Assembly (NCBI GenBank): GCA_943328975.2
Contig: CALQCC020000023.1
Coordinates: 1-64,000 of the forward strand
DNA: 64,000 nucleotides
Origin: Bordetella parapertussis
Lineage (GTDB): Bacteria > Acidobacteriota > Terriglobia > Bryobacterales > Bryobacteraceae
Direction of reading: 5' to 3'
The notes under the pieces were generated by a model that ran no database searches, was not told where the DNA came from, and saw nothing but the letters and a program-made list of their open reading frames with translations. Shown here in pieces: positions 19,955 through 28,168 of the stretch (position 1 is the first letter of the stretch; every line of letters starts with the position of its first letter). Both the position numbers and the translations under genes were made by a program.

Positions 19955-22206
19955 ATGGTGCCCCACTTCCTACGCAGCAACCACTCCACGGCGCGAATCC
20001 CCAGGAACGCCATAAAGATCGCCGGCATGTCCCACAGGTCCTTCGTCTCCCGAACGCTAATCCCGCCTTCAGAATACGTGATGTCTTCCCCTAAGCGCTG
20101 CGCGTCATCCGGCTTGTAGTAGTTGCCCTTTGTTTCCGAGGAAAGTTTCTCCAGCAGCGCGCGGTTTTGCTCCACATGGAAGTTCTCCGCTGTACCGTCT
20201 TCGCGCCGGAAGGTGAACGCATCGCGCCCCAATTCCTCCGTGCCCCGCCGTGCGATCACTTCCACCAAATAGTCCCCTTGCTTGGGAGCTTGCCAGTCGG
20301 CAATGAACGCACCAGGCTCCTTTGTATCAGGCGTCATCGCGACCGTCTCCGTTACGCCCTCGCCAATAATGTGCGCTTCCACCACCGCGTCATTCGCGGG
20401 CATGAACGTTTTGTCGCGAACCTCAGCCCGGAGTTTTGCGGTGGACACATCCGCCAGCAAACTCTTCGGAGTCGAGCCCGTCACATGCTGCGGCGTCGCG
20501 CTCACCATCCAGCGCAGGAATTGCTGGTAGAACATTTCGTGGCTCATATCGGCCTTGTCCTGCAACATCTGCCAGCGCCAACTGCCCGACGTTGCGAAGA
20601 TCGCCGACCGCCCACGCCCGTAATTCATTGTGACCAGTAGCGGCAGTGCCCCGCCCCCGCCATTCATCGGAACCGCTTCCGCGAGCGTCACCGCGCCCAA
20701 CTTCGGCTCGCCTACATTTTGCACGTTGCGAATGTACGGCAGTTCTGAGAACCGCTTGTCGTTCTTCTTGACGTCGTCTTCCAGACGCGTGATCAAACTC
20801 TCTGAGCCCTGCGCGGTCAACCGCACATTCGATGGCGTCCACTGGAACGTACCCTTGCGATCCGGCAACGTCGTCGGCATCACTTCATGCACCGGCGTCG
20901 ATTGCCAGCCGCCATCGGCCAACGCGTCCTTGCCGCCCAGGAAGATCAAACCACCGCCACGCCGGTCGACGAAGTCACGCACGTTCTGCAACTGCTGCGG
21001 AGTCAGATACGCCGCGTCCACACTGCCGAACATGATGCCGTCGAACGCAAACAACTCTTCCACCGTCGTCGGGAACCCGTTCTGCAATTCCGTCGCGTTC
21101 TTCACGCCTTGCCGATAGAGCTTGTTCGGAGCCGTACGCAGTATGGTGACGAGATCGATCGATTCGTCATCCTCCACTCCACGACGAATAAACTTGAACT
21201 CCCAGCGCGGCTCGCCTTCCAGATACAGGATGCGCGGCTTGCGCTTATCCACGTTCACGACGCGAGTCAGGATGTTGTTGCGGCCGTTCTCTTCATTCGG
21301 CAAGGGATCGATGAACGCCTGAATGGTCTTCACGCCCGCCTTGCCGGCGTTAAACAGAACGTTCTCAATCTGCTCCGCACCTTCGGCCTTCAGCGTAACG
21401 TCTTGCGCCGCCAGAACCTTGTTGTTGTCGCGAATGGTGATCTTCGCTTTCTGTCCGGTATAGCCGTGTTGATGAAAGGTCACCAGCGCCGACAAACGTG
21501 AATTCGGCAACGTGCGCTGCGGCAACTCGACATTCGTGATCTCAACGTCGCGCTGCATCTGCTCGCGGCCCAACCCGATGGTATGGACTGGAATCCGCTG
21601 CCGCCGAATCTCCGCGATGGTTTCCAGATCCACGCCGCCGGTGTTATCCGCGCCGTCGCTCAGCACCACCATGGCGCCGATGGGGAGACTCGCCGCATCC
21701 GCCGCAACTTGCTTCAAACTATCCCCGATGTGCGTCACCGGAGCCTGCGCGTTCAACTGGTCCAAGCCTTCGATGCGACCCAAGTGATCCGACATGCGGT
21801 ACACGCGCACCTGGAACTTGTCTTTCAGCTTCTGCAGCAGGCCATCGTTGAGGACCTTCACCGCGCGATCCTTGCGGCTCGCCTCGCCCTCGTCCTTGGT
21901 CGCCATGCTCGACGAATCGTCCACCACCACCGCCACGATATTCTGTTGCGGCTTCAACGTCGAAACGCTCAACGCCGGACGCCACAACATGAACAGCAGC
22001 AGGGCCGCGAGCGCAGTCTGCAACAAGGCCACTAAGACCGAGCGGATAGGGTTCGCAGCGCCACCTTTGCGCCACACAAGGAAGCCAAAACCCGCAGCCG
22101 CCAACGCGATCCCGGCCCATAACATCCAGACCGGCCAGGCGTTCAAAAACACGAAGCTGCCCTGGTTATATACGGTCCGCGAATACTTGAAGAGAAATTC
22201 AAACAT
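19951..22206 (-). CDS. VWA membrane protein with GATase1-like domain
   Basis: The 751-aa protein has two N-terminal membrane spans (PVWMLWAGIALAAAGFGFLVW and VLVALLQTALAALLLFMLW). A VWA domain follows with MIDAS VDDSSSM (DxSxS) and VVLSDGADNTGG. Then come beta domains and a glutamine-amidotransferase-like region (FAFDGIMFGSVDAAYLTPQQ, FVDRRGGGLIFLGGKDA) and a final hydrophobic segment. It is the third VWA-type protein of the cluster and has its own GATase-like fold, the same superfamily proposed for DUF4159. It follows a DUF4159 gene by 29 bp and overlaps the caspase-like gene by ATGA. Probably a membrane partner of MoxR. Confidence 0.85.
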   Translation of the reverse strand: MFEFLFKYSRTVYNQGSFVFLNAWPVWMLWAGIALAAAGFGFLVWRKGGAANPIRSVLVALLQTALAALLLFMLWRPALSVSTLKPQQNIVAVVVDDSSSMATKDEGEASRKDRAVKVLNDGLLQKLKDKFQVRVYRMSDHLGRIEGLDQLNAQAPVTHIGDSLKQVAADAASLPIGAMVVLSDGADNTGGVDLETIAEIRRQRIPVHTIGLGREQMQRDVEITNVELPQRTLPNSRLSALVTFHQHGYTGQKAKITIRDNNKVLAAQDVTLKAEGAEQIENVLFNAGKAGVKTIQAFIDPLPNEENGRNNILTRVVNVDKRKPRILYLEGEPRWEFKFIRRGVEDDESIDLVTILRTAPNKLYRQGVKNATELQNGFPTTVEELFAFDGIMFGSVDAAYLTPQQLQNVRDFVDRRGGGLIFLGGKDALADGGWQSTPVHEVMPTTLPDRKGTFQWTPSNVRLTAQGSESLITRLEDDVKKNDKRFSELPYIRNVQNVGEPKLGAVTLAEAVPMNGGGGALPLLVTMNYGRGRSAIFATSGSWRWQMLQDKADMSHEMFYQQFLRWMVSATPQHVTGSTPKSLLADVSTAKLRAEVRDKTFMPANDAVVEAHIIGEGVTETVAMTPDTKEPGAFIADWQAPKQGDYLVEVIARRGTEELGRDAFTFRREDGTAENFHVEQNRALLEKLSSETKGNYYKPDDAQRLGEDITYSEGGISVRETKDLWDMPAIFMAFLGIRAVEWLLRRKWGTI

Positions 22207-22235
22207 GTCGGCTGGCGTCTCTTTTCAAAAAAACC

Positions 22236-23060
22236 TCAGTGTGTCAAATCATACACTACGTAGTTGGTCGCAATCCTGTAGGCCATACTGGCCCACTCTT
22301 CCGGATACTCCGGATCGTTGGAATGCTCAATCGCATCACTCAAATCCATGTTGTGGCAGATGGCCACAATGATCCGGCCATGCGAATCCCGGATTGCCCG
22401 CCACTTCGGCTCGAACCCGTCGAATTCATACGGCCGTCCGGACGATAGAAACTGCTTCCCCGGAACCTGTGTTCGCTTCTTCAATTCATATATGACGTTG
22501 AAAATGGGATCAGAGTTATCAATATCTTCAACTGGTCGATTACCGACCACTTTGCGCAGGTTCACCAAGAAATTTTCCCACTCGATGGTACCGTGAAAAT
22601 CGTCCGTCATGAGGAACCCTCCGCGATCCAGGTAATCGCGCAGTTGGTCCGCCTCATCCTCGAACAGATGCCAGTGCCCGACCTCTACGGCGTACATAAA
22701 AGGCCAGTTGTAGATATCGTCGGAGCCATCCAGGTCGACCACGTGTTCCACCGAGGCCGCGTTGACCAGCGTCAGCCGCCGGATACCCTCTTGAAAGTTC
22801 CGGTCTCCGAGTGGGTAATCAGTCGCCCAGCCCATCCATCCGGTATCCGCTTGCGGATGCAGGACGCCCACCGAGGTGTACATGAGTCGTCCGCGGGTCC
22901 ATTCGGCAGGCTGATTCCAGTCCGGGGGCAGAGGAACTTGACCTGGTCGATATTCGGTTGGTGTTTCCCCCACGTAATCGTGAAAGGGTTTCTGTGCGAG
23001 CAGGACGCCCCACGCTGCCAGGCAGGCGAAAACGAGGAAAAGAGCCGAGCGGGGACGCAT
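22236..23060 (-). CDS. DUF4159 domain protein (paralogue 2)
   Basis: The 274-aa protein has a signal anchor (ALFLVFACLAAWGVLLAQKPF) and the DUF4159 domain. Landmarks: GWATDYPLGDRNFQEGIRRL, SVEHVVDLDGSDDIYNWPF, YLDRGGFLMTDDFHGTIEWE, VAICHNMDLSDAIEHSN and terminal NYVVYDLTH. It is collinear throughout with paralogues 3 to 5. The VLLAQKxFxxY sequence after the hydrophobic segment is shared by most copies and looks like the cleavage region. It lies 29 bp upstream of the VWA/GATase gene. Function unknown. Confidence 0.88.
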   Translation of the reverse strand: MRPRSALFLVFACLAAWGVLLAQKPFHDYVGETPTEYRPGQVPLPPDWNQPAEWTRGRLMYTSVGVLHPQADTGWMGWATDYPLGDRNFQEGIRRLTLVNAASVEHVVDLDGSDDIYNWPFMYAVEVGHWHLFEDEADQLRDYLDRGGFLMTDDFHGTIEWENFLVNLRKVVGNRPVEDIDNSDPIFNVIYELKKRTQVPGKQFLSSGRPYEFDGFEPKWRAIRDSHGRIIVAICHNMDLSDAIEHSNDPEYPEEWASMAYRIATNYVVYDLTH

Positions 23061-23144
23061 CTATTAGGTTGGACTCGAAACGCGCCCTCAGGATAGCACG
23101 CAGCCCAGCCTATCTTGCCCTAGTGCGTCAAATCGCCCACGCCG

Positions 23145-23945
23145 CTAGTGCGTCAAATCGTAGGTAGCGTAGTTGACCAGAATCCTGTGCGCCGTCGAAG
23201 CCATCTCTTCCGGGTAGCCCGGTTCATTCGAAAGCTCCCAGGCATCGCCCAGGTCCATGTTGTGGCAAATCGCGACCACAATACGTCCCTTGTCATCGCG
23301 GATGCCGCGCCAGCGCGGAAACGGGTCATCCGCACGCTCGTAAGTACGCCCGTAACTCAGCGCCGCCACCCCGGCAATCTGGACCTTCAGGTCGACGTCG
23401 GAAAGCATGTGGAAGATGGGATCGGTCTGCGGCAAGTCCTCGATATCCTTGTCCGGGTAAACCGTCCGGATGCCCTCTTCGAAGATCGCCCACTCCTGCT
23501 TGCCATGGAAATCGTCGACCATGAGGAACCCGCCGCGATCCAAATACTCGCGCAGCGCTTTGCCTTCTTCTTCGTCGAGCTCCCAGCGCCCCACCTCCAC
23601 CGCGTAGAGGAACGGCCAGTTGAAAACATCGTCGCTGCCGTCCAGGTCGACAACCTGTTCCACACTACGCACATCGATGCGCGTCAGCCGCCGCACGCCT
23701 TCGATCAGATTACGATCGCCACCCGGATAATCCGTGCCCCAGCCGCCAAAACCGGTCGCCAAGCGTCCGCTACCGTAGTTCCGCCACATCAGCCGAGCGG
23801 TGACCCATTCATGCGGAACGCGCCAGTCGGGAGGCAAGGGAATGCGGTCTTCACCGGGATACTCGCGGAATTCCTTCTGCGCAAGCAGCACACCCCAGCC
23901 ACAAAGGATGAAGAGGACCGCGAGAAGTGCAGACCGTGGGCGCAT
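23145..23945 (-). CDS. DUF4159 domain protein (paralogue 3)
   Basis: The 266-aa protein has the same plan as paralogue 2: a signal anchor (ALLAVLFILCGWGVLLAQKEF), FGGWGTDYPGGDRNLIEGVRR, SVEQVVDLDGSDDVFNWPF, YLDRGGFLMVDDFHGKQEW, VAICHNMDLGDAWELSN and terminal NYATYDLTH. The N-terminal signal region (MRPRSALxxVxFxxxxWGVLLAQKxF) is nearly the same as in paralogue 2, so the pair is a fairly recent tandem duplication. The gap to paralogue 2 is 84 bp. It is probably exported or inner-membrane anchored. Function unknown. Confidence 0.88.
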   Translation of the reverse strand: MRPRSALLAVLFILCGWGVLLAQKEFREYPGEDRIPLPPDWRVPHEWVTARLMWRNYGSGRLATGFGGWGTDYPGGDRNLIEGVRRLTRIDVRSVEQVVDLDGSDDVFNWPFLYAVEVGRWELDEEEGKALREYLDRGGFLMVDDFHGKQEWAIFEEGIRTVYPDKDIEDLPQTDPIFHMLSDVDLKVQIAGVAALSYGRTYERADDPFPRWRGIRDDKGRIVVAICHNMDLGDAWELSNEPGYPEEMASTAHRILVNYATYDLTH

Positions 23946-24001
23946 CGCGTGCTCAGAATAACACGCGGGCCAAAAAGGAAATAAGTGGGGGCGAAACGGG
24001 C

Positions 24002-24241
24002 CTAGACGAGCGAACTTTCCTGGAACTCGCCGCGCTCATTCATCCAGCAGCGATACTTCGTCCGAACCTCACCGCGGTTCCGGAAGCAAGCATCGGCCTG
24101 CAGCATGATCTTGGGCTCAGAGCTCATGACCAGTTTCTTGGCCGTGTCTTTGGCAGACGCCAAGCCGGAGCAGGGGACTTCAGCACTGAAGACTTTCGGG
24201 CTGTCCCGGTGCATCTCCATGGTGCGAACAAAATATTGCAT
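24002..24241 (-). CDS. Conserved-looking small protein of unknown function
   Basis: The 79-aa frame begins MQYFVRTMEMHRDSPKVFSA and has three Cys residues (in EVPCSGL, QADACFRN and KYRCWMNE), with no signal peptide or membrane span. I do not recognise the family. It is co-directional with the cluster, 87 bp after rpsU and 56 bp before a DUF4159 gene. Composition is balanced and protein-like, but no strong ribosome-binding site is seen and an open frame also exists on the other strand, so the call is tentative. Confidence 0.5.
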   Translation of the reverse strand: MQYFVRTMEMHRDSPKVFSAEVPCSGLASAKDTAKKLVMSSEPKIMLQADACFRNRGEVRTKYRCWMNERGEFQESSLV

Positions 24242-24328
24242 GGTTTAAATTTGAGGTCTAAATGTAAGCACGGCGCGTCCTGCTCTGCCCAAAAGGGCGA
24301 ACAAAACACGCCGGCGGGAACTTAATTC

Positions 24329-24541
24329 TTAACGCGCTGCTTCGGCACCCGGTTCACGAGTGCGCTTCTTGCGATTGCGCTTGCGCGCCAACGCCGCCTT
24401 CACACGCTTCTTCTCACCCGGCTTCAAATAAAAGGAGTGACGCTTGGTCTCCTTGATGATATCGGCCTGCAAAACTTTGCGCTTAAAACGCCGGAGGGCG
24501 CTCTCTAGAGTTTCGCCATCCTGAATGTAAACTTCCGCCAC
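24329..24541 (-). CDS. rpsU: 30S ribosomal protein bS21
   Basis: The 70-aa protein matches bS21, with VYIQDGETLESALRRFKRKV and KRHSFYLKPGEKKRVKAALA. The GTG at 24541 is chosen over an upstream ATG because AGGAG (24551-24547) lies 6 bases before it and MAEVYxQDGE is the normal N-terminus. bS21 takes part in translation initiation near the anti-Shine-Dalgarno helix. The basic tail after ARKRNRKK is longer than usual. It sits inside the DUF4159 cluster, downstream of the RRM gene. Confidence 0.95.
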   Translation of the reverse strand: MAEVYIQDGETLESALRRFKRKVLQADIIKETKRHSFYLKPGEKKRVKAALARKRNRKKRTREPGAEAAR

Positions 24542-24616
24542 AGATTCTCCTAAATTGCGTTGGCGCACAGCGCGAGGTTCCCGCGCCGTGCGCTCTAAAA
24601 CTTTCTTTACAGACGC

Positions 24617-24973
24617 TTACCAGCGGTTGCCGCGATCTCCGCCGCCACCACTGCCGCCGCGTCCGCCACCACCACCACGACCGCCACCGCCGCCGCCAAA
24701 ACCACGCCCGCCACCGCCACCACCAGCAGGCTTCGGACGCGCTTCGTTCACGTTCAGCGCACGACCGTTCATTTCCGCACCGTTCAATTGCGCAATCGCG
24801 TTTTCCGCGTCACGCTTCTCCGTCATTTCGACGAAGGCAAACCCGCGCGGTTGACCGGTGTCCCGGTCCGTAACAATATTTACACGCTCAACGTTGCCGT
24901 ATTGGGCGAACGCTGCGTGCAGTTCTTCTTGCGTCGTCTGATAACTCAGATTGCCAACAAAGATATTAGTCAC
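24617..24973 (-). CDS. RRM-domain RNA-binding protein with Gly-rich tail
   Basis: The 118-aa protein starts at GTG 24973, with AAGGAG about 7 bases upstream. One RRM occupies residues 1-80, with RNP2 IFVGNL (4-9) and RNP1 RGFAFVEM (43-50). A C-terminal Gly/Arg-rich tail (about 83-118) follows. This is the layout of cold-inducible bacterial RRM proteins (Rbp type). It probably binds single-stranded RNA as a chaperone at low temperature. It precedes rpsU by 75 bp, an association also known for cyanobacterial rbp genes. The 133-bp leader (24974-25106) separates it from the next DUF4159 gene, suggesting its own promoter. Confidence 0.93.
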   Translation of the reverse strand: MTNIFVGNLSYQTTQEELHAAFAQYGNVERVNIVTDRDTGQPRGFAFVEMTEKRDAENAIAQLNGAEMNGRALNVNEARPKPAGGGGGGRGFGGGGGGRGGGGGRGGSGGGGDRGNRW

Positions 24974-25106
24974 GCCTTACTCCTTAGACTCGTTAAACAA
25001 CATCTTTGTCAGAACGAATACAGGCGGCAATCCAGCGGCCGTGAGTAAGACTTCGGCAAAGACTCCACCACTCTACCACGATTCGAGGTGGGGGTGGAAC
25101 CGCCCC

Positions 25107-25958
25107 CTAGTGCGTCAGGTCGTATACGACGTAGTTGGAAAGTACCTGGAACGCCGCCTGCGCGAACTCTTGCGGGTACTCCGGGACGTCGGCATACTCG
25201 ACCGCATCGCCCAGATCCGAATTGTGGACCATTACGGCCACCAGGCGCTGCTTCTTGTCGTACACACCGCGCCAGTGAGGCACGCCATCGCTGCGGCCGC
25301 CACATTCGTCCATGCTGCCGCTGCGATTGTACTGCGCTCCCGGAATCTGCTTGCGCGGATTCAAGTCGAACACCGAGCGGTTAATAGGATCACTCTCGGG
25401 AATGTCTACTACTTCGGACGGGTCATAGACCAACTCGAAGCTATCCATGAAGCTTTGCCACTGCGCGTCACAATGGAAATCGTCCACCATGAAGAAGCCG
25501 CCACGGTCGATAAACTCCCGCAGTTGCTTGGCCTCGGTGTCCGTCAAACTCCACTGCCCCACCTCCACCGCATAGAGGAATGGCCAATTGAAAACGTCGT
25601 CGCTGCCATCGAGGTCGATCGTCTGTTCCACCGAACGCGTGTCGAGCAACGTGAGTCGCTTGAGGCCCGCTACTAAAATGCGATCCCCCTTCGGGTAGTC
25701 AGTGGACCAAGCTCCACCACCTCGGCCACCGCGCCGTCCGCCGCCACGAAACCCACCACCGCCGCCAAACCCGAAGCCACCCCCACCGCCGCCGTAGCGC
25801 AGCCGAGCCCACACCCACTCGTGCGGTTCCTTGTAGTCAGGTGCCACAGGCCACGGCGTCTGCCCCGGATATTGTGCCCACGGCTTCTGCGCATACAGCA
25901 ATCCCAAAGCGCAGCAGCAGAACAGGAGCACAGCCAGGAAAAACGTTCGCACCCTCAT
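25107..25958 (-). CDS. DUF4159 domain protein (paralogue 4, Gly-rich insert)
   Basis: The 283-aa protein has a signal anchor (FFLAVLLFCCCALGLLYAQKPW) and the DUF4159 domain: STDYPKGDRILVAGLKRL, SVEQTIDLDGSDDVFNWPF, FIDRGGFFMVDDFHCDAQW and terminal NYVVYDLTH. Two differences stand out. A Gly/Phe/Arg-rich insert of about 25 residues lies near residue 60 (GGGGGFGFGGGG type). The ICHNMD block reads MVHNSDLGDAVEYAD. The HG of DDFHG is HC here. The insert resembles the tail of the adjacent RRM protein in composition, which may be coincidence. Function unknown. Confidence 0.87.
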   Translation of the reverse strand: MRVRTFFLAVLLFCCCALGLLYAQKPWAQYPGQTPWPVAPDYKEPHEWVWARLRYGGGGGGFGFGGGGGFRGGGRRGGRGGGAWSTDYPKGDRILVAGLKRLTLLDTRSVEQTIDLDGSDDVFNWPFLYAVEVGQWSLTDTEAKQLREFIDRGGFFMVDDFHCDAQWQSFMDSFELVYDPSEVVDIPESDPINRSVFDLNPRKQIPGAQYNRSGSMDECGGRSDGVPHWRGVYDKKQRLVAVMVHNSDLGDAVEYADVPEYPQEFAQAAFQVLSNYVVYDLTH

Positions 25959-25976
25959 GGTGCGCCCAGAATACCA

Positions 25977-26783
25977 TCAATGACTCAGCGCGTACACGAC
26001 GTAGTTGGTGAACACGCGGAATCCCAGCGAGGCGAAGCGTTCCGGATAGCGAGGATTATCCGAGTGCTCCACTGAATCGCCTAAGTCCATGTTGTGACAG
26101 ATCACCACCGCGATGCGCCCCTTGGCGTCCTTAATCGCGCGAAATCGCGGGATCACCCCGCCCTTCTCGTACGTCACGCCCGTCTCCATAAACTGCGCCG
26201 ATGGAATCTGCACCAATTCGTTTACGTCGCTGACGGTGTGGAACACTAGGTCCCTGGCGTCCAGATCCACCACCTGATGGCCCGGCAACACCATGTCCAT
26301 GCTGTACTCGAACGTCTCCCACTCGTCCTCGCCGTGAAAATCGTCGACCATCAGGAATCCACCGCGTTCCAGATACGTGCGGAGCTGCACGGCCTGCTCT
26401 TCGGAAAGATCCCACATGCCGACTTCGACAGCATAGAGGAACGGCCAGTTGTAGATGTCGTTGCTACCGTCAAGCTCCGTGACTTGCTCGACCGAGCGTG
26501 CGTCGACACTGGTCAACCGCCGAAGACCTTGCGCCAGATGCCGGTCCCCGCGCGGATAGTCCATGGTCCAATACAGATCCCGACCATATTGAAAGCGTGC
26601 GATGTCCGGATACTTCAGCCGCGCAAAAACCCACTCCGCGGGCTTGGTCCAATCGGGAGGCAGCGGATAGTCGTCGTAACGCTCCACTGTATCGGGAAAC
26701 TGCTTAAACGGTTTCTGCGCGTAGAGGAACACGGAGCCCATTAAGAGCGCTCCCAACAGCACCACGGTTCCAGCACGCGTCAT
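25977..26783 (-). CDS. DUF4159 domain protein (paralogue 5)
   Basis: The 268-aa protein starts at ATG 26783 (MTRAGTVVLLGALLMGSVFL, signal anchor, then YAQKPF); an upstream in-frame ATG at 26813 would add ten residues. DUF4159 landmarks are WTMDYPRGDRHLAQGLRRL, SVEQVTELDGSNDIYNWPF, YLERGGFLMVDDFHGEDEW, VVICHNMDLGDSVEHSD and terminal NYVVYALSH. It is the first DUF4159 gene of the run in transcription order, 18 bp upstream of paralogue 4 and just after the CpaE-like genes. Function unknown. Confidence 0.87.
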   Translation of the reverse strand: MTRAGTVVLLGALLMGSVFLYAQKPFKQFPDTVERYDDYPLPPDWTKPAEWVFARLKYPDIARFQYGRDLYWTMDYPRGDRHLAQGLRRLTSVDARSVEQVTELDGSNDIYNWPFLYAVEVGMWDLSEEQAVQLRTYLERGGFLMVDDFHGEDEWETFEYSMDMVLPGHQVVDLDARDLVFHTVSDVNELVQIPSAQFMETGVTYEKGGVIPRFRAIKDAKGRIAVVICHNMDLGDSVEHSDNPRYPERFASLGFRVFTNYVVYALSH

Positions 26784-26825
26784 GACTACTTCACTGTAAC
26801 GTGGCGCACGCACTTTGCGTGTCGA

Positions 26826-28019
26826 CTAGTCTTGCGAAACCAGTTGCTGATTCCCGACGTTGAAATACTGCAGGAACGACTTCCGCTTTTCCTGGGGAGC
26901 ATGGGTCGGGCGACGTTCCAACAATCCGGCAGCGAAAGCCGCGCACTGCTGCCCAATCACCGATTGCGGCTCCAGCATCTGCCCAGCCGTAGTCGCGCGG
27001 CTCACAGCGAAGTAATCGTTGGAGAAGGAGGCAACAACCTTAGCCCCCACCAACTCTTCCACCTGCGCCACCGTAAACGGCGGCTTCTTCTGCACGCGGT
27101 TTAAAAGCAACGATACTTTTGTATCCAAGCCTAAAGTCTTGAGGAAGCCCATCTTCTCGCGAGCCAGATGCAGCGACGGAATTTCTGGCGTGCAGACCAG
27201 GAAGACCTGCCTCGATTCCTGCATCACTTCGATCGAGTAACGCTCCAGATTGCCGGACATGTCAAACACCAGCGCTTCGTAGTTGCGCCGCATGAATTGG
27301 ATCAGATTGTGCACCTGGGTGGGTTCCACGCGCAGGTTCGGATTGACGCGACCCGCGTGCAACACGTCCATGCCCAGCTTAGAGGAAATCAGCTGCGGCC
27401 AGATATTCTCATCCATCGTCGCCGAGTTCTCCACGGCATCCACCAAGGAATACTCGGTGGCCAGCTTCAGCAGAAAACGCAACATGCCGGAATTGAGATC
27501 CATGTCGGTCAACAGCAGCGAGCCTTCTTTTCCGCGCGCCAATGCCGCACTCACATTGAGCGCGAGCGTTGTAGCCCCCACGCCCGCCTTGGACGGCAGG
27601 AAGGAGATAATTTGGTTGGTGGCCTCGTAGACCGGTGGCTTCTTTTGCAGCAGTGTGTTGACGTTCCGAAGCGCATCGCCCACCGACTCCAGATCGAACG
27701 GATCGGTCAGGAATTCACGCACACCCACGCGCATGCTCTCGCGCAAATGCGTCGCATCGCACACGTCATTGATGGCGATAATCTGCAGCCCAGCACCCTG
27801 CGTTTCCAGGAACCGCACTGTGGCCACCGCCATGGATAGATTCTGAAAGCTCAGAAAAATTACTTCCGGGGCGTGCGCACGCAGCGTGCGGAGCAGGTCC
27901 ACAGTAGACGGATAGTGGTCCACAATCCGGCACAATTGCACCGCATCGTCAAATCCTGCCAGCGTTGCCCCCAGCCGTTCTGCGATAGCAACATCCGGGC
28001 TTATGATGATCGTCCGCAC
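26826..28019 (-). CDS. CpaE/MinD-like ATPase (copy A)
   Basis: The 397-aa protein has an N-terminal receiver-like fold without a clear phosphoacceptor (residues 1-120) and a MinD/ParA-type P-loop domain. The deviant Walker A reads KAGVGATT (144-151). It keeps the signature first Lys but has Ala where the P-loop Lys is normal. Later landmarks are LLTDMDLNSGMLRFLL and LVFDMSGNLERYSIEVM. This is the CpaE/TadZ architecture, which positions Flp/Tad pili. No other tad genes are near. With copy B it forms a tandem pair just upstream of the DUF4159 genes, so a localisation role for the cluster is possible. Confidence 0.85.
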   Translation of the reverse strand: MRTIIISPDVAIAERLGATLAGFDDAVQLCRIVDHYPSTVDLLRTLRAHAPEVIFLSFQNLSMAVATVRFLETQGAGLQIIAINDVCDATHLRESMRVGVREFLTDPFDLESVGDALRNVNTLLQKKPPVYEATNQIISFLPSKAGVGATTLALNVSAALARGKEGSLLLTDMDLNSGMLRFLLKLATEYSLVDAVENSATMDENIWPQLISSKLGMDVLHAGRVNPNLRVEPTQVHNLIQFMRRNYEALVFDMSGNLERYSIEVMQESRQVFLVCTPEIPSLHLAREKMGFLKTLGLDTKVSLLLNRVQKKPPFTVAQVEELVGAKVVASFSNDYFAVSRATTAGQMLEPQSVIGQQCAAFAAGLLERRPTHAPQEKRKSFLQYFNVGNQQLVSQD

Positions 28020-28168
28020 ACTTTTCTTCCTCTATAACGAGCCTACGTGGTTGCCCCTCATTGGACAATCCTCTTTCCCCCCCCGACTTCCTACTAGGAA
28101 CTCGCCTAACTACCGGGAGATTTCACTTAACCCAGCCTCGGGGAAACACCTTACGTACCAAACTCCGC

